From Cupriavidus yeoncheonensis (lineage in GTDB: Bacteria > Pseudomonadota > Gammaproteobacteria > Burkholderiales > Burkholderiaceae): a stretch of DNA of 64,000 bases. The position numbers and the translations under genes are program-made. Shown piece by piece: positions 53,771 through 63,485 of this stretch (position 1 is its first letter; each line of letters starts with the position of its first letter). Location of the stretch: NCBI RefSeq assembly GCF_905397275.1, contig NZ_CAJPUY010000026.1, positions 1-64,000 on the forward strand. Direction: 5' to 3'. The notes beneath the pieces are model-generated. The model was not told the origin of the DNA, searched no databases, and was given only the letters and a program-made list of their open reading frames with translations.

Positions 53771-55162
53771 ATGCGCCCCTTCTGGCTGGAACAAGCCCTT
53801 CTTGGTGATACGGATCTCACCCCCGCATTGCGCGGAACCAGACAGGCTGACATTTGCATCGTTGGCGGCGGTTTCACCGGGCTATGGACCGCGCTGCAAC
53901 TCAGGCAAAAACGTCCGTCCCTGAAAATCACGATCCTCGAAGCCGACATTTGTGGGGCTGGGGCAAGCGGACGCAACGGCGGCTGCATGCTGACCTGGTC
54001 CACCAAGCTCTTTACGCTGGCCCGCCTGTTCGGTGAAACCGAAGCCATGCGGCTGATACGGGCGTCCGAGGATGCGGTCCCCGCTATTGCGGAGTTCTGC
54101 CGCACGCATGGGATCGACGCCGAACTGCGCATGGACGGCACCATCTATACCGCCACCAATCCCGCCCAGGAAGGTCAGCTCGATCCGGTCGTGCAGGCGC
54201 TGGAGGACTGGGGGCTCAATAGCTGGCAGCGCCTGAGCACCGTCGAGGTTGCCGCGCGAACGGGTTCCGCCCGCAACCGCTCCGGTTTTTTCTCACCACT
54301 GGCCGGCACGGTGCACCCGGGAAAACTGGTCCGCGGCCTGCGCCGCGTGGCGCTGAGTCAGGGCATCGACATCCATGAGCGCTCGCCCATGATCTCCCTG
54401 GTCGATGCCGCGCGTCCCGCGGTCGTGACGCCGAGCGGGCGCGTTGAAGCAGGCCACATCGTGCTGGCGCTCAATGCCTGGATGCCTGGTCTGTTCCCGC
54501 AGTTCGAGCGCTCGGTGGCCATCGTGTCGAGCGACATGATCATGACCGATCGCTGTCCCGACCTGCTGGCCAGCATCGGCCTGGATCATGGCACGTCGGT
54601 GCTGGATTCGCGCACCTTCGTCTATTACTACCGCACCACCCGGGACGGGCGCCTCATGCTTGGCAAAGGCGGCAACACGTTCTCCTACCGCGGGCGCATC
54701 GTGCCGGTCTTCAATCAGGCATCCCCCTACGAGACGATGCTCACGCACAGCCTGCGCGAGTTCTTTCCCGCCCTGAGCGATGTGCCGGTGATCGCCAGCT
54801 GGAATGGCCCGTCCGACCGGTCGGCGACCGGCTTCCCCTTCTTCGGTTACCTGAACGGAAACCGCGCGATTTCCTACGGTTTCGGTTATTCCGGCAATGG
54901 CGTGGCGCCAAGCTATATGGGCGGCCAGCTGCTGTCGTCGCTGGCGTTGGGCGAGGACAATGCCTGGACGCGCTCCGGCCTTGCCAGGGGCCCGCGTGGA
55001 CAATTCCCTCCCGAGCCGGTGCGTTACCTTGGGTCGCTGCTGGTACGCAACGCGATTCGCCGCAAGGAAAACGCCGAAGATCGCCACGCGGAACCATTCC
55101 TGCTCGACAAGTTCCTGGCCCGCTTCGCGCAAGCCGCCGGCAAGGCCGACAAGGTGGCCTGA
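53771..55162 (+). CDS. FAD-dependent amine/amino acid oxidoreductase (PuuB-like, DAO family)
   Basis: A 463-residue flavoprotein of the DAO family. The FAD-binding motif ADICIVGGGFTGLWTALQLR is near residue 27, followed by ITILEADICGAGASGRNGG, a second element at SYGFGYSGNGVAPSYMGGQL near the C-terminus, and a substrate domain between. The GASGRNGG and overall pattern resemble gamma-glutamylputrescine oxidase (PuuB) and related amine oxidases, which give an aldehyde, ammonia and H2O2. The substrate is not certain and no other putrescine genes are nearby. AGGAAGAATCC precedes the ATG. A candidate Fur box lies upstream. Confidence 0.87.
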   Translation: MRPFWLEQALLGDTDLTPALRGTRQADICIVGGGFTGLWTALQLRQKRPSLKITILEADICGAGASGRNGGCMLTWSTKLFTLARLFGETEAMRLIRASEDAVPAIAEFCRTHGIDAELRMDGTIYTATNPAQEGQLDPVVQALEDWGLNSWQRLSTVEVAARTGSARNRSGFFSPLAGTVHPGKLVRGLRRVALSQGIDIHERSPMISLVDAARPAVVTPSGRVEAGHIVLALNAWMPGLFPQFERSVAIVSSDMIMTDRCPDLLASIGLDHGTSVLDSRTFVYYYRTTRDGRLMLGKGGNTFSYRGRIVPVFNQASPYETMLTHSLREFFPALSDVPVIASWNGPSDRSATGFPFFGYLNGNRAISYGFGYSGNGVAPSYMGGQLLSSLALGEDNAWTRSGLARGPRGQFPPEPVRYLGSLLVRNAIRRKENAEDRHAEPFLLDKFLARFAQAAGKADKVA

Positions 55163-55180
55163 GGGCAGGTGGTGCCAGTA

Positions 55181-55210
55181 CGGCGCTAACCCCGGCGCTA
55201 ACCCCGGCGC
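55181..55210. repeat. 12-base tandem repeat, 2.5 copies
   Basis: CGGCGCTAACCC occurs twice in tandem and is followed by half a third unit, 18 bases after the oxidoreductase stop. Non-coding; probably slippage-derived. Confidence 0.7.
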
Positions 55211-55397
55211 CGCTGCCTGCGGCATGGAACATGACTGCCACGGTCATGCCGGACCGTCATCCGGCACTGGACGAGCCTGCGATCCCGGTTCACCATGGGG
55301 CCAGCGTGGCGGCCAGGTCAGCCGCCGTCAGCTGTTGCGCTGATGCGCGCAATTGCGCGCGGAAATCAAGAACGAACCCTCTGGACCAGGATGGACC

Positions 55398-55883
55398 ATG
55401 AAGACCCTCTTTCTCGTCCGGCATGCCAAATCGAGTCGCGACGATCCCTCCTTGCCGGACCGGGAGCGCCCCCTCAATGATCGCGGTCGGCACGATGCCG
55501 CCGCCATGGGCAAGCGCATGGCCGGCCGCAAGTCGAAGCCTCGTCTGATCGTGTCGAGTCCGGCCGTGCGTGCGCTGACGACGGCGCAACTGATCGCCGA
55601 CCAGATCGGCTATGCATACCAGGACATCGTGATCGATGATTCCTTGTATGCCAGCAGCGTGGTCAATCTGCTGGCCGTCGTTCATGCGCTTGATAACGAA
55701 CTGGACGGTGTGATGCTGTGCGGCCACAACCCCGAGTTCACCGACCTCGCGCATCGCCTGTCGGGCGAGATCACCGACATGCCCACCTGCGCGGTCGCGG
55801 AATTCCACTACGACACGAAGGCGTGGGGGCACGTAGGGGAAATCACCCCATCGAAAGTGACCCTGTACTCCCCGAAAACGTAA
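55398..55883 (+). CDS. SixA-type phosphohistidine phosphatase
   Basis: A 161-residue histidine-phosphatase-family protein: the catalytic motif LVRHAKSSRDD (RHG-type, with His9) at the N-terminus, RPLNDRGRHDAAAMGKRMAG, and the second His in VMLCGHNPEFTDLAHRLSG. Its small size and the RHAKS motif fit SixA, which removes phosphate from histidine in phosphorelay or PTS (NPr) proteins. The start at 55398 has AGGATGG upstream. It is 31 bases before the alpha/beta hydrolase gene and probably co-transcribed. Confidence 0.9.
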   Translation: MKTLFLVRHAKSSRDDPSLPDRERPLNDRGRHDAAAMGKRMAGRKSKPRLIVSSPAVRALTTAQLIADQIGYAYQDIVIDDSLYASSVVNLLAVVHALDNELDGVMLCGHNPEFTDLAHRLSGEITDMPTCAVAEFHYDTKAWGHVGEITPSKVTLYSPKT

Positions 55884-55914
55884 CTCGACGCGAGTCGGAA
55901 CACTCTGGTCTGTC

Positions 55915-56841
55915 ATGGCAGGCATGGATCACAGGGGCCATCATTCCGTCACGCGCTGGCTGGCAGGGGCGGCCTGCCTGGCCTTGTTGGTCGGATTCGG
56001 CCGGCTCGCATTGTTCGCCGCGATCGAGCGCGATGCGTTCGTACCCAAGCCCGCCGGCGTCTTCACGCCCGAGAGCTTCGGCACGCCGTCACGGCAGATC
56101 GTCTTCGCAAGTTCGCAACGCCAGCTGCATGCTTCCTACGTGCAGGCGGCCGACCCGGCTGCGCCGGCCTTGATGATCTGCCACGGCGACGAGGAGAACC
56201 TTTCTGACTGGGCCATCGTGCAGGCGCTGCTTTACCACGAGGGCATATCGTCCTTCGTGTTCGACTACAGCGGCTATGGCGCCAGCGACGGCCGGCCCAG
56301 CGTGAGCAACCTGCGCCAGGACGGCCTGGAAGCCTACCGTCGCTTTGTCGCGGACACGCCGCTGGCGGTACGGCGCTACGTCCTCGGCTACTCGCTCGGC
56401 TCGGGGGTGCTGCTTGATATCGTCGGCTCCCTGTCCCCGGCACCCTCGGGGGTCGTGATTGGCGCCGGATTCGCCACGGCGCGCTCGGCCGCGGTGGCCA
56501 CAGGCATCGTGCCGTCCTGGCTGGCACCGCTGCTGCCCGAACCCTGGGACAACGAAGCGCAGGTGCGCAAGCTTGCGCTGCCGCTGCTGCTGGCGCACAG
56601 CCGTTCCGACGAACTGATTCCCTTCGCCAACGCAGAACGGCTTGCCGCCGCCGCCGCGGGGCCGCATCGGCTGGTCGCCTACAACGGCCTGGTTCACAAC
56701 GCCGCCATCGAAGGCGACGAGCTCGTCCGCTTCTGGGCCCCGATCACTGCTTACCTGCATAGTGGACAACTCGATCCGGCCAGGGCAGGTCCGGCAGGAA
56801 CGACCGACGTGGACAGCATGGAGCCTGGCGCGCGCAGGTGA
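55915..56841 (+). CDS. Alpha/beta hydrolase with N-terminal membrane anchor
   Basis: A 308-residue protein with one N-terminal hydrophobic segment (about 15-37), then an alpha/beta hydrolase core: oxyanion region ALMICHGDEENLSDWAI, the nucleophile elbow GYSLGSG (Ser near residue 162), the acid Asp in LAHSRSDELIP and the catalytic His in NGLVHNA. The catalytic triad is complete. It resembles the YfhR/BEM46 group of membrane-associated serine hydrolases. Substrate unknown. The C-terminal 30 residues are low-complexity. Confidence 0.85.
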   Translation: MAGMDHRGHHSVTRWLAGAACLALLVGFGRLALFAAIERDAFVPKPAGVFTPESFGTPSRQIVFASSQRQLHASYVQAADPAAPALMICHGDEENLSDWAIVQALLYHEGISSFVFDYSGYGASDGRPSVSNLRQDGLEAYRRFVADTPLAVRRYVLGYSLGSGVLLDIVGSLSPAPSGVVIGAGFATARSAAVATGIVPSWLAPLLPEPWDNEAQVRKLALPLLLAHSRSDELIPFANAERLAAAAAGPHRLVAYNGLVHNAAIEGDELVRFWAPITAYLHSGQLDPARAGPAGTTDVDSMEPGARR

Positions 56842-56920
56842 TCAAGGTTCGCCACCGGCCTCATACTTCCCGCCTGCTGTGCCGGCGAGCCAGCGGATCT
56901 CGCCAGGCACGTGGCGTTAG

Positions 56921-59029
<2,109 letters not shown>

Positions 59030-59207
59030 GGTGATCTCTCCAGGACGACACCAATGAACTAGAGTAGCACCTGCCGCGCAACCCCGTTTGCCCCTGCAAT
59101 CGGAAGGGGCAGCCGCCGGGGCGGGCGTGCGCCTGCCGTCGTCAGCCGGCGGCAAGCCGGTGAATCCGGAGCGCTGGCGGCCTATAAGAGCAAAGAAATT
59201 GCTTCGT

Positions 59208-59243
59208 CAGATGAAGATTCATCTGCATTGCGGTGCCACCGCA
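59208..59243. promoter_or_regulatory. Pair of palindromes upstream of the response-regulator promoter
   Basis: CAGATGAA-GA-TTCATCTG (59208-59225) and TGCGGTG-C-CACCGCA (59229-59243) are both perfect inverted repeats. They sit side by side directly upstream of the promoter-like sequence, where activators usually bind. Confidence 0.55.
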
Positions 59244-59271
59244 TTTCAGGGCCCGCGTGCCTGCCTATACT
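59244..59271 (+). promoter_or_regulatory. Promoter-like sequence for the response-regulator gene
   Basis: A weak -35-like TTTCAG (59244-59249) and a good -10 TATACT (59266-59271) are separated by 16 bases. Transcription from here would give a leader of about 120 bases that contains the four tandem decamers. Confidence 0.45.
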
Positions 59272-59334
59272 TGCCCGTTCGTGTCCGGCGTCTGCCTCCT
59301 GCGGGTGACAGTCTTCCGGCGCCCGGGCGCCTTC

Positions 59335-59374
59335 CCGACCAATTCCGACCAGTTCCGACCAGTTCCGACCAATT
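59335..59374. repeat. Four tandem 10-base repeats before the response-regulator gene
   Basis: CCGACCAATT, CCGACCAGTT, CCGACCAGTT and CCGACCAATT follow one another without gaps, ending 28 bases before the start codon. The spacing of about one helical turn would put all copies on the same DNA face. Confidence 0.85.
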
Positions 59375-59401
59375 TCGATACAGAGAGACAGACAGGCAAG
59401 C

Positions 59402-60031
59402 ATGGCTAGCGTCCTGATCGTTGATGATCATCCCGCGTGGCGGCTGGTGATGAGATCGCAGCTTTCCCAACTGCTCGGCGTGGAGCATGTCCTTGAAGCC
59501 GACAATGGCCAGTGCGCGATCGAAGCGGTGCGCCAGCACAAGGCGGACCTGGTGATACTAGACCTCGACATTCCGCGCATCGGCGGCCTCGATGTGGCGA
59601 CCAGGGTGCGCGACCTCCATCCGGCGGTGCGCGTCCTGGTCGTGACCGCGCTGGATCCGGCCGTGTTCGTGTCGCGCGCATGGCAGGCCGGCGTGCAGGG
59701 CTTTGTCAGCAAGACGCAGGACATCCGCGAAATCCTGCGCGCGGTGGAGTCCGTGCTGGCCGGCTATACGGTTTTTCCGGCGCTGGCACGGCGCGGCGCC
59801 AGCGGGCCGGCGTTGTACGGCGACGATGAGAACCTGCGACGCCTTTCCGACAAGGAACTGGAGGTGCTGAAGATGCTGGCGCGCGGCATGTCGTACAAGG
59901 ACATCAGCCACGAACTGTTTATCAGCACCAAGACCGTCAGCAGCTACAAGGCACGCCTCATGGCCAAGCTGCAGGTCGGCTCGCTGGTGGAACTGGTCGA
60001 CTTTGCCCGGCGCTGCCGGCTGGTCCAGTAA
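59402..60031 (+). CDS. Orphan NarL/FixJ-type response regulator
   Basis: A 209-residue protein with an N-terminal receiver (1-120; acidic pair in VLIVDDHPAWR, phospho-acceptor Asp in LVILDLDIPRIGG, conserved Thr/Ser in VLVVTALDP and Lys in GFVSKTQ) and a LuxR-type helix-turn-helix (about 145-205; LSDKELEVLKMLARGMSYKD, ELFISTKTVSSYKARLMAKL). All phosphorylation residues are present. No histidine kinase gene is nearby, so it is an orphan, possibly receiving phosphate from a distant kinase. The repeats upstream may be its own binding sites. Confidence 0.9.
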   Translation: MASVLIVDDHPAWRLVMRSQLSQLLGVEHVLEADNGQCAIEAVRQHKADLVILDLDIPRIGGLDVATRVRDLHPAVRVLVVTALDPAVFVSRAWQAGVQGFVSKTQDIREILRAVESVLAGYTVFPALARRGASGPALYGDDENLRRLSDKELEVLKMLARGMSYKDISHELFISTKTVSSYKARLMAKLQVGSLVELVDFARRCRLVQ

Positions 60032-60077
60032 GGCCGGCGGGGGACAAGCCTCAGGCTCAAGGAATTTGAACGTCCCA

Positions 60078-60107
60078 TGCAGCCAGCACACGTGCAAGCT
60101 GGCTGCA
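60078..60107. terminator. Large inverted repeat between the response-regulator and DedA genes
   Basis: TGCAGCCAGC and its exact complement lie ten bases apart, 47 bases after the response-regulator stop and 55 bases before the DedA start. No U run follows. It may be a terminator or an operator of the downstream gene. Confidence 0.45.
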
Positions 60108-60162
60108 GCACTGGCACACTGATGGTCTGACCAATGTTCAAGACCAAGGTGGGGGGACGGCT

Positions 60163-61161
60163 GTGGGCGAGTTGCAGACCATGCTGGAAAACCATGGGCT
60201 GATGCTGGTGTTCCTCAATGTGCTGGCGGAACAGGCGGGCCTGCCGATTCCGGCGTATCCGATGCTGTTCGTGGCCGGCGCGCTGGGTGTGCAGGAGACC
60301 GGCCCATCGATCGGCGCAGTGCTGGCGGCCGTGATCGCGGCCTGCCTCATCGCGGATACCGCCTGGTATTTTGCCGGCCGCCGTCTCGGCCAGCCCATGT
60401 TGCGCACCATCTGCAAGGTGTCGATGTCGCCGGACACCTGCATCCGCCAGACCCAGTCGCTCTATTTGCGCGTGGGGCCGCGTGCGCTGGTGTTCGCCAA
60501 GCTGCTGCCCGGCGCCGGAGCGCTGTCCACGGCCATGGCCGGCATGACTGCCACACCGCTGCCGGTGTTTCTGTTCTATGACGCCCTCGGCGCGCTGGTC
60601 TGGGCCGGCGCGGCCCTGCTGGTCGGGGTGGTGTTCAGTGACTTTGTCGATGTCATCCTGGCCGGCTTCAGCGAATACGGGCACCTGGCGGTGCTGATCT
60701 GCGTGGGCGCGTTCGCGCTGTTCCTGGCCTGGCGCGTGTGGTGGCGTTTCCACATGCTGCGCCGCACGCGGCGGGTACCGCGCATGACCGTCGACGAGCT
60801 CGAGGCCCGCCGCCGCGCCGGCACGCTGCCGCTGGTGCTGGACGTGCGCGCCCATGGCCCGGCACCGATCGAACGCATCCCGGGCGCCATGGTGGTCGAC
60901 ATGCACGGATCGCTCGACGCACTGGGCGGCCAGCTCGAGGCCCGGGATATCGTCGTCTACTGCGCCTGCCCGCACGAGATCTCGGCGGCCATCCTGGCCG
61001 AGCGGCTCAGGGCCGCCGGCTACCGGCAGACCTGGGCCCTGGCCGGTGGCTTCGATGAGTGGAAGCGCCTGCATGGCGGCGCCGAATCGCCGCCGCAAGC
61101 GGCGCAAGCGGCGCAAGCGGCGCAAGCAGCGCAAGCGGCCAACGACGCGGCGGCCGGCTGA
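60163..61161 (+). CDS. DedA-family membrane protein fused to a rhodanese domain
   Basis: A 332-residue protein. The N-terminal half is a DedA/VTT domain with membrane helices at about 10-200 (AEQAGLPIPAYPMLFVAGAL, FAKLLPGAGALSTAMAGMTA). A short linker (RRTRRVPRMTVDELEARRRA) leads to a rhodanese domain (about 215-310; LPLVLDVRAHGPAPIERIPG and the active-site loop VVYCACPHE, Cys267/Cys269). DedA proteins act in membrane lipid flipping or proton-motive-force homeostasis; rhodaneses carry sulfane sulfur on Cys. The C-terminus ends in a QAA repeat. The start is a GTG at 60163 with GGGGGGAC before it; an ATG at 60181 is possible. Confidence 0.88.
   Translation: MGELQTMLENHGLMLVFLNVLAEQAGLPIPAYPMLFVAGALGVQETGPSIGAVLAAVIAACLIADTAWYFAGRRLGQPMLRTICKVSMSPDTCIRQTQSLYLRVGPRALVFAKLLPGAGALSTAMAGMTATPLPVFLFYDALGALVWAGAALLVGVVFSDFVDVILAGFSEYGHLAVLICVGAFALFLAWRVWWRFHMLRRTRRVPRMTVDELEARRRAGTLPLVLDVRAHGPAPIERIPGAMVVDMHGSLDALGGQLEARDIVVYCACPHEISAAILAERLRAAGYRQTWALAGGFDEWKRLHGGAESPPQAAQAAQAAQAAQAANDAAAG
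61092..61136 (+). repeat. 9-base tandem repeat within the DedA-rhodanese C-terminus
   Basis: Five nine-base units of the form (G/A)(G/C)CGCAAGC, with one or two substitutions, encode the repeat QAA at the C-terminus, outside the rhodanese fold. Copy number is likely to vary between strains. Confidence 0.8.
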
Positions 61162-61185
61162 TCCGCCCCGCCGGGGGCGGTAGTC

Positions 61186-62142
61186 TCAGCGCGTGCCGGC
61201 GGTCTGGAACACCGACAGGTCCGGGTAGACCGCGCGGATCTTTTCCCACTCTGCGGCGTTGAAGAACTGGCACTTGCCGGTGCCGAAGCGCTTGCCGACT
61301 TCCACGCAGAAGCGCACCGCCTCGGCAATGTCGATTTCATGGTTGGCCGACGTGGCGCTGCCCGACACGACCGATTGTGCCGTCACCGCCACGCCGACCA
61401 CGGGCGCACGCGTGGCCACATGGGGCTGCATGATGCTGTTGAAGTGGTACAGGCCGTTGTGATACGGCGTGATGTCCTGCTGCGAGATCGGGAACGTGAC
61501 GGCCGGGCAGCCGGTGGTCGATTCCATCGTCGCGACCAGGTCCGGGCTCACGCGAAGGATGTAACCCTGCATGGCCGTCGGCGAAATCGCGAAGCCGCGG
61601 TGCTTGATGATGCTGTTGCCCTTGGACGCATCGATCGACAGGATGGCGTCCATCTCCGGCAGAACCTGATGGTCGTTCATGGTGTCCGACGACACCGGCA
61701 TGCCCATGAACGGCACCGGATCGTGTGGCTGCATCGAGACATTGGTCGACAGGTGCGTCGTCACGATGATGTCGCCAGCCAGGTGATCGCCGCGCTCCTT
61801 CATCTGCGCGAGCTTGAGCGCCACGGCCAGGCAGCCGATCGGGCCATCCGCGTCGGAGACCAGGCCGACCAGCTCGGGCCGCGCGCCGATTGCGCCGTTG
61901 CGGCCGATCACGCCCAGCGTGGGCGCCTTGCCGCCGCCGAGCTTGCCGGCCGTGCCCGGAATCACGATGGTGATGAAGTCGCTGGTGTTGTCGGTGTTCT
62001 CGGGCGGGGCGTTGTGCACCGTGAGCACTTCGACCGTCACGCCGGCTTCGACGTAGGGCGCGAACAGTTCCCGGACCACAGCACCGTTGGCGTTCGGGCT
62101 GTCCAGGGCTTCATGAATGACCAGCGTCTGCTGCAGGGCCAT
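61186..62142 (-). CDS. DUF1177 protein
   Basis: A 318-residue protein matching the DUF1177 family: LVIHEALDSPNANGAVVREL, VEVLTVHNAPPENTDNTSDF, VIPGTAGKLGGGKAPTLGVI, GRNGAIGARPELVGLVSDAD and GDIIVTTHLSTNVSMQPHDP. The family has no established reaction; its genes are often found with peptidases, porins and peptide or amide transport. GGAGAAAACC precedes the ATG at 62142. It lies 54 bases after the porin gene on the same strand, so porin, DUF1177 and the peptidase E-like gene may form one unit. Confidence 0.82.
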   Translation of the reverse strand: MALQQTLVIHEALDSPNANGAVVRELFAPYVEAGVTVEVLTVHNAPPENTDNTSDFITIVIPGTAGKLGGGKAPTLGVIGRNGAIGARPELVGLVSDADGPIGCLAVALKLAQMKERGDHLAGDIIVTTHLSTNVSMQPHDPVPFMGMPVSSDTMNDHQVLPEMDAILSIDASKGNSIIKHRGFAISPTAMQGYILRVSPDLVATMESTTGCPAVTFPISQQDITPYHNGLYHFNSIMQPHVATRAPVVGVAVTAQSVVSGSATSANHEIDIAEAVRFCVEVGKRFGTGKCQFFNAAEWEKIRAVYPDLSVFQTAGTR

Positions 62143-62196
62143 GGTTTTCTCCAAATGAAATTGCGTAGTGCCGCGCGCGCGGCGGGATGAATCCGG

Positions 62197-63357
62197 TCAG
62201 AACTGGTGGCGCAGGCCGACCATGACCGTGGTCTGGTTGTCGCGGCCGTCAAGGCGGCGGCCGCTGTCGCCGGTCCAGCTCGTGGTGTTGTTGCCGAACA
62301 GGCCGGACCAGTCGCCGTGCACCCAGTCGTAGGCCACGGCCAGGTAGGCGTCGGTGCGCTTGCTGAACGCGTAGTCGGCCACGCCGTAGGCCGTGGTGCG
62401 GTTGCCGCTGAAGTTGTCGGCGCGCGTGCGGTTGTGCATCACGCTGCCAGTCAGCGTCACGTTGCCGGTGATGGGGTAGCTCGCTCCGACGGTGAAGAAG
62501 TCGTCGCGGCGGCTGCCGTTGAAGACCGAGTTGATGGCCGCGCGGTTGGTCGGCGTGGGTGCGGTCGACATGCTCGTGATGGTGGCCGTGTCGGTGCCGC
62601 CGCGCGACGAATCGAAGCCGCCGTCGCGGTCGCTGTAGATATAGTTGGCGAACAGGTTGCCGCGACCGACCGAGGCCTTCAGGCCGGCCATGTAGATGCG
62701 CGCGGCGCGACTCTGGATGTCGCGCGTCTGCTGGAAGTCGCCGATCGCGGTGATCGGGCCGGACGCGTACCTGAGCCCCAGCGATACCGACGAACTCGCC
62801 GAGCCCTTGCCGGCGGTTTCGCCCAGCGCGTATTCGGCGATCACCGATACCGGGCCGAAGTTGCCCGTGTAGCTGAGCGCGTTGTCATAGCGCTGGCCGG
62901 TCAGGTAGACCATCCACGAGTTGGACGGTGCCGCGCCGACGCCGAGCGGGTCGACGTAGTACAGCATGGTGTTGGCCGTGGTGTACTGCCGGCCCATGGC
63001 CAGCTCGCCCCACCGGTTGCCGATCTTCACATAGGCCTGGCGGCCGAACAGCTGGCCCTGCTGGTCCAGCTTGCCGGTATCGGTCAGGAAGCCGTTCTCG
63101 AGCACGAAGCCGGCCTTGACCCCGCCGCCGATGTCCTCGCTGCCGCGCAGGCCGAAGCGGCTGCCCGACAGGTAGCCCTCGCCGCCCTGCTGCAGGCCAA
63201 GCACTGCGTCGCCCGCCGGGTTGGAATGCGTCTGGTACGTCAGGCCGCTGTCGATGACGCCATACAGCGTCAGGCCGGACTGTGCCATGGCGGCAGCGGG
63301 CAGGCTCAGCAACAGCGGCAGGGCCACGCGGGCGGCGCGGCGGACGGGGTGGCTCAT
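62197..63357 (-). CDS. Outer-membrane trimeric porin (Burkholderia type)
   Basis: A 386-residue porin with a signal peptide (1-25, ending AAAMAQ), the usual first strand SGLTLYGVIDSGLTYQTHSN, the SRFGLRGSEDIGGGVKAGFV and FGRQAYVKIGNRWGELAMGR segments near the constriction loop, and a C-terminal strand ending in VGLRHQF, whose final Phe directs outer-membrane assembly. It forms 16-stranded beta-barrel trimers for diffusion of small solutes. It is between a peptidase E-like gene and DUF1177. Start at 63357 (MSHPVRRAARVALP). Confidence 0.95.
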   Translation of the reverse strand: MSHPVRRAARVALPLLLSLPAAAMAQSGLTLYGVIDSGLTYQTHSNPAGDAVLGLQQGGEGYLSGSRFGLRGSEDIGGGVKAGFVLENGFLTDTGKLDQQGQLFGRQAYVKIGNRWGELAMGRQYTTANTMLYYVDPLGVGAAPSNSWMVYLTGQRYDNALSYTGNFGPVSVIAEYALGETAGKGSASSSVSLGLRYASGPITAIGDFQQTRDIQSRAARIYMAGLKASVGRGNLFANYIYSDRDGGFDSSRGGTDTATITSMSTAPTPTNRAAINSVFNGSRRDDFFTVGASYPITGNVTLTGSVMHNRTRADNFSGNRTTAYGVADYAFSKRTDAYLAVAYDWVHGDWSGLFGNNTTSWTGDSGRRLDGRDNQTTVMVGLRHQF

Positions 63358-63485
63358 TATGGTTTCTCCTCCAGAGGGCAAAAGGGTGTCCGCGCAGGCT
63401 GCGGATCACCGCGGCCTGCGTCAGAAGTGGTCTTGTTCGTATTGGCCGGGCACCGACTGCCCGGCGGGATCAGCGAGGCGTGCGC

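Larger units (their letters stand above)
59030..59401. other. Divergent control region between fusA and the response-regulator gene
   Basis: A 372-base region with two palindromes (59208-59243), a plus-strand promoter-like sequence (59244-59271) and four tandem decamers (59335-59374). No gene is seen. The elements are listed separately. Confidence 0.55.

Noticed and set aside
53599..53808. 69-codon open frame ahead of the FAD oxidoreductase
   Set aside because: It overlaps the candidate Fur box and the oxidoreductase start, lacks a ribosome binding site and has no recognisable domain.
59335..59374. CRISPR-like tandem repeat
   Set aside because: Units are only 10 bases with no spacers; no cas gene is present. 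It is a tandem repeat.
61092..61136. Mobile-element end or VNTR locus
   Set aside because: The 9-base repeat is in frame within the DedA-rhodanese gene and encodes QAA; no transposase or terminal inverted repeats accompany it.
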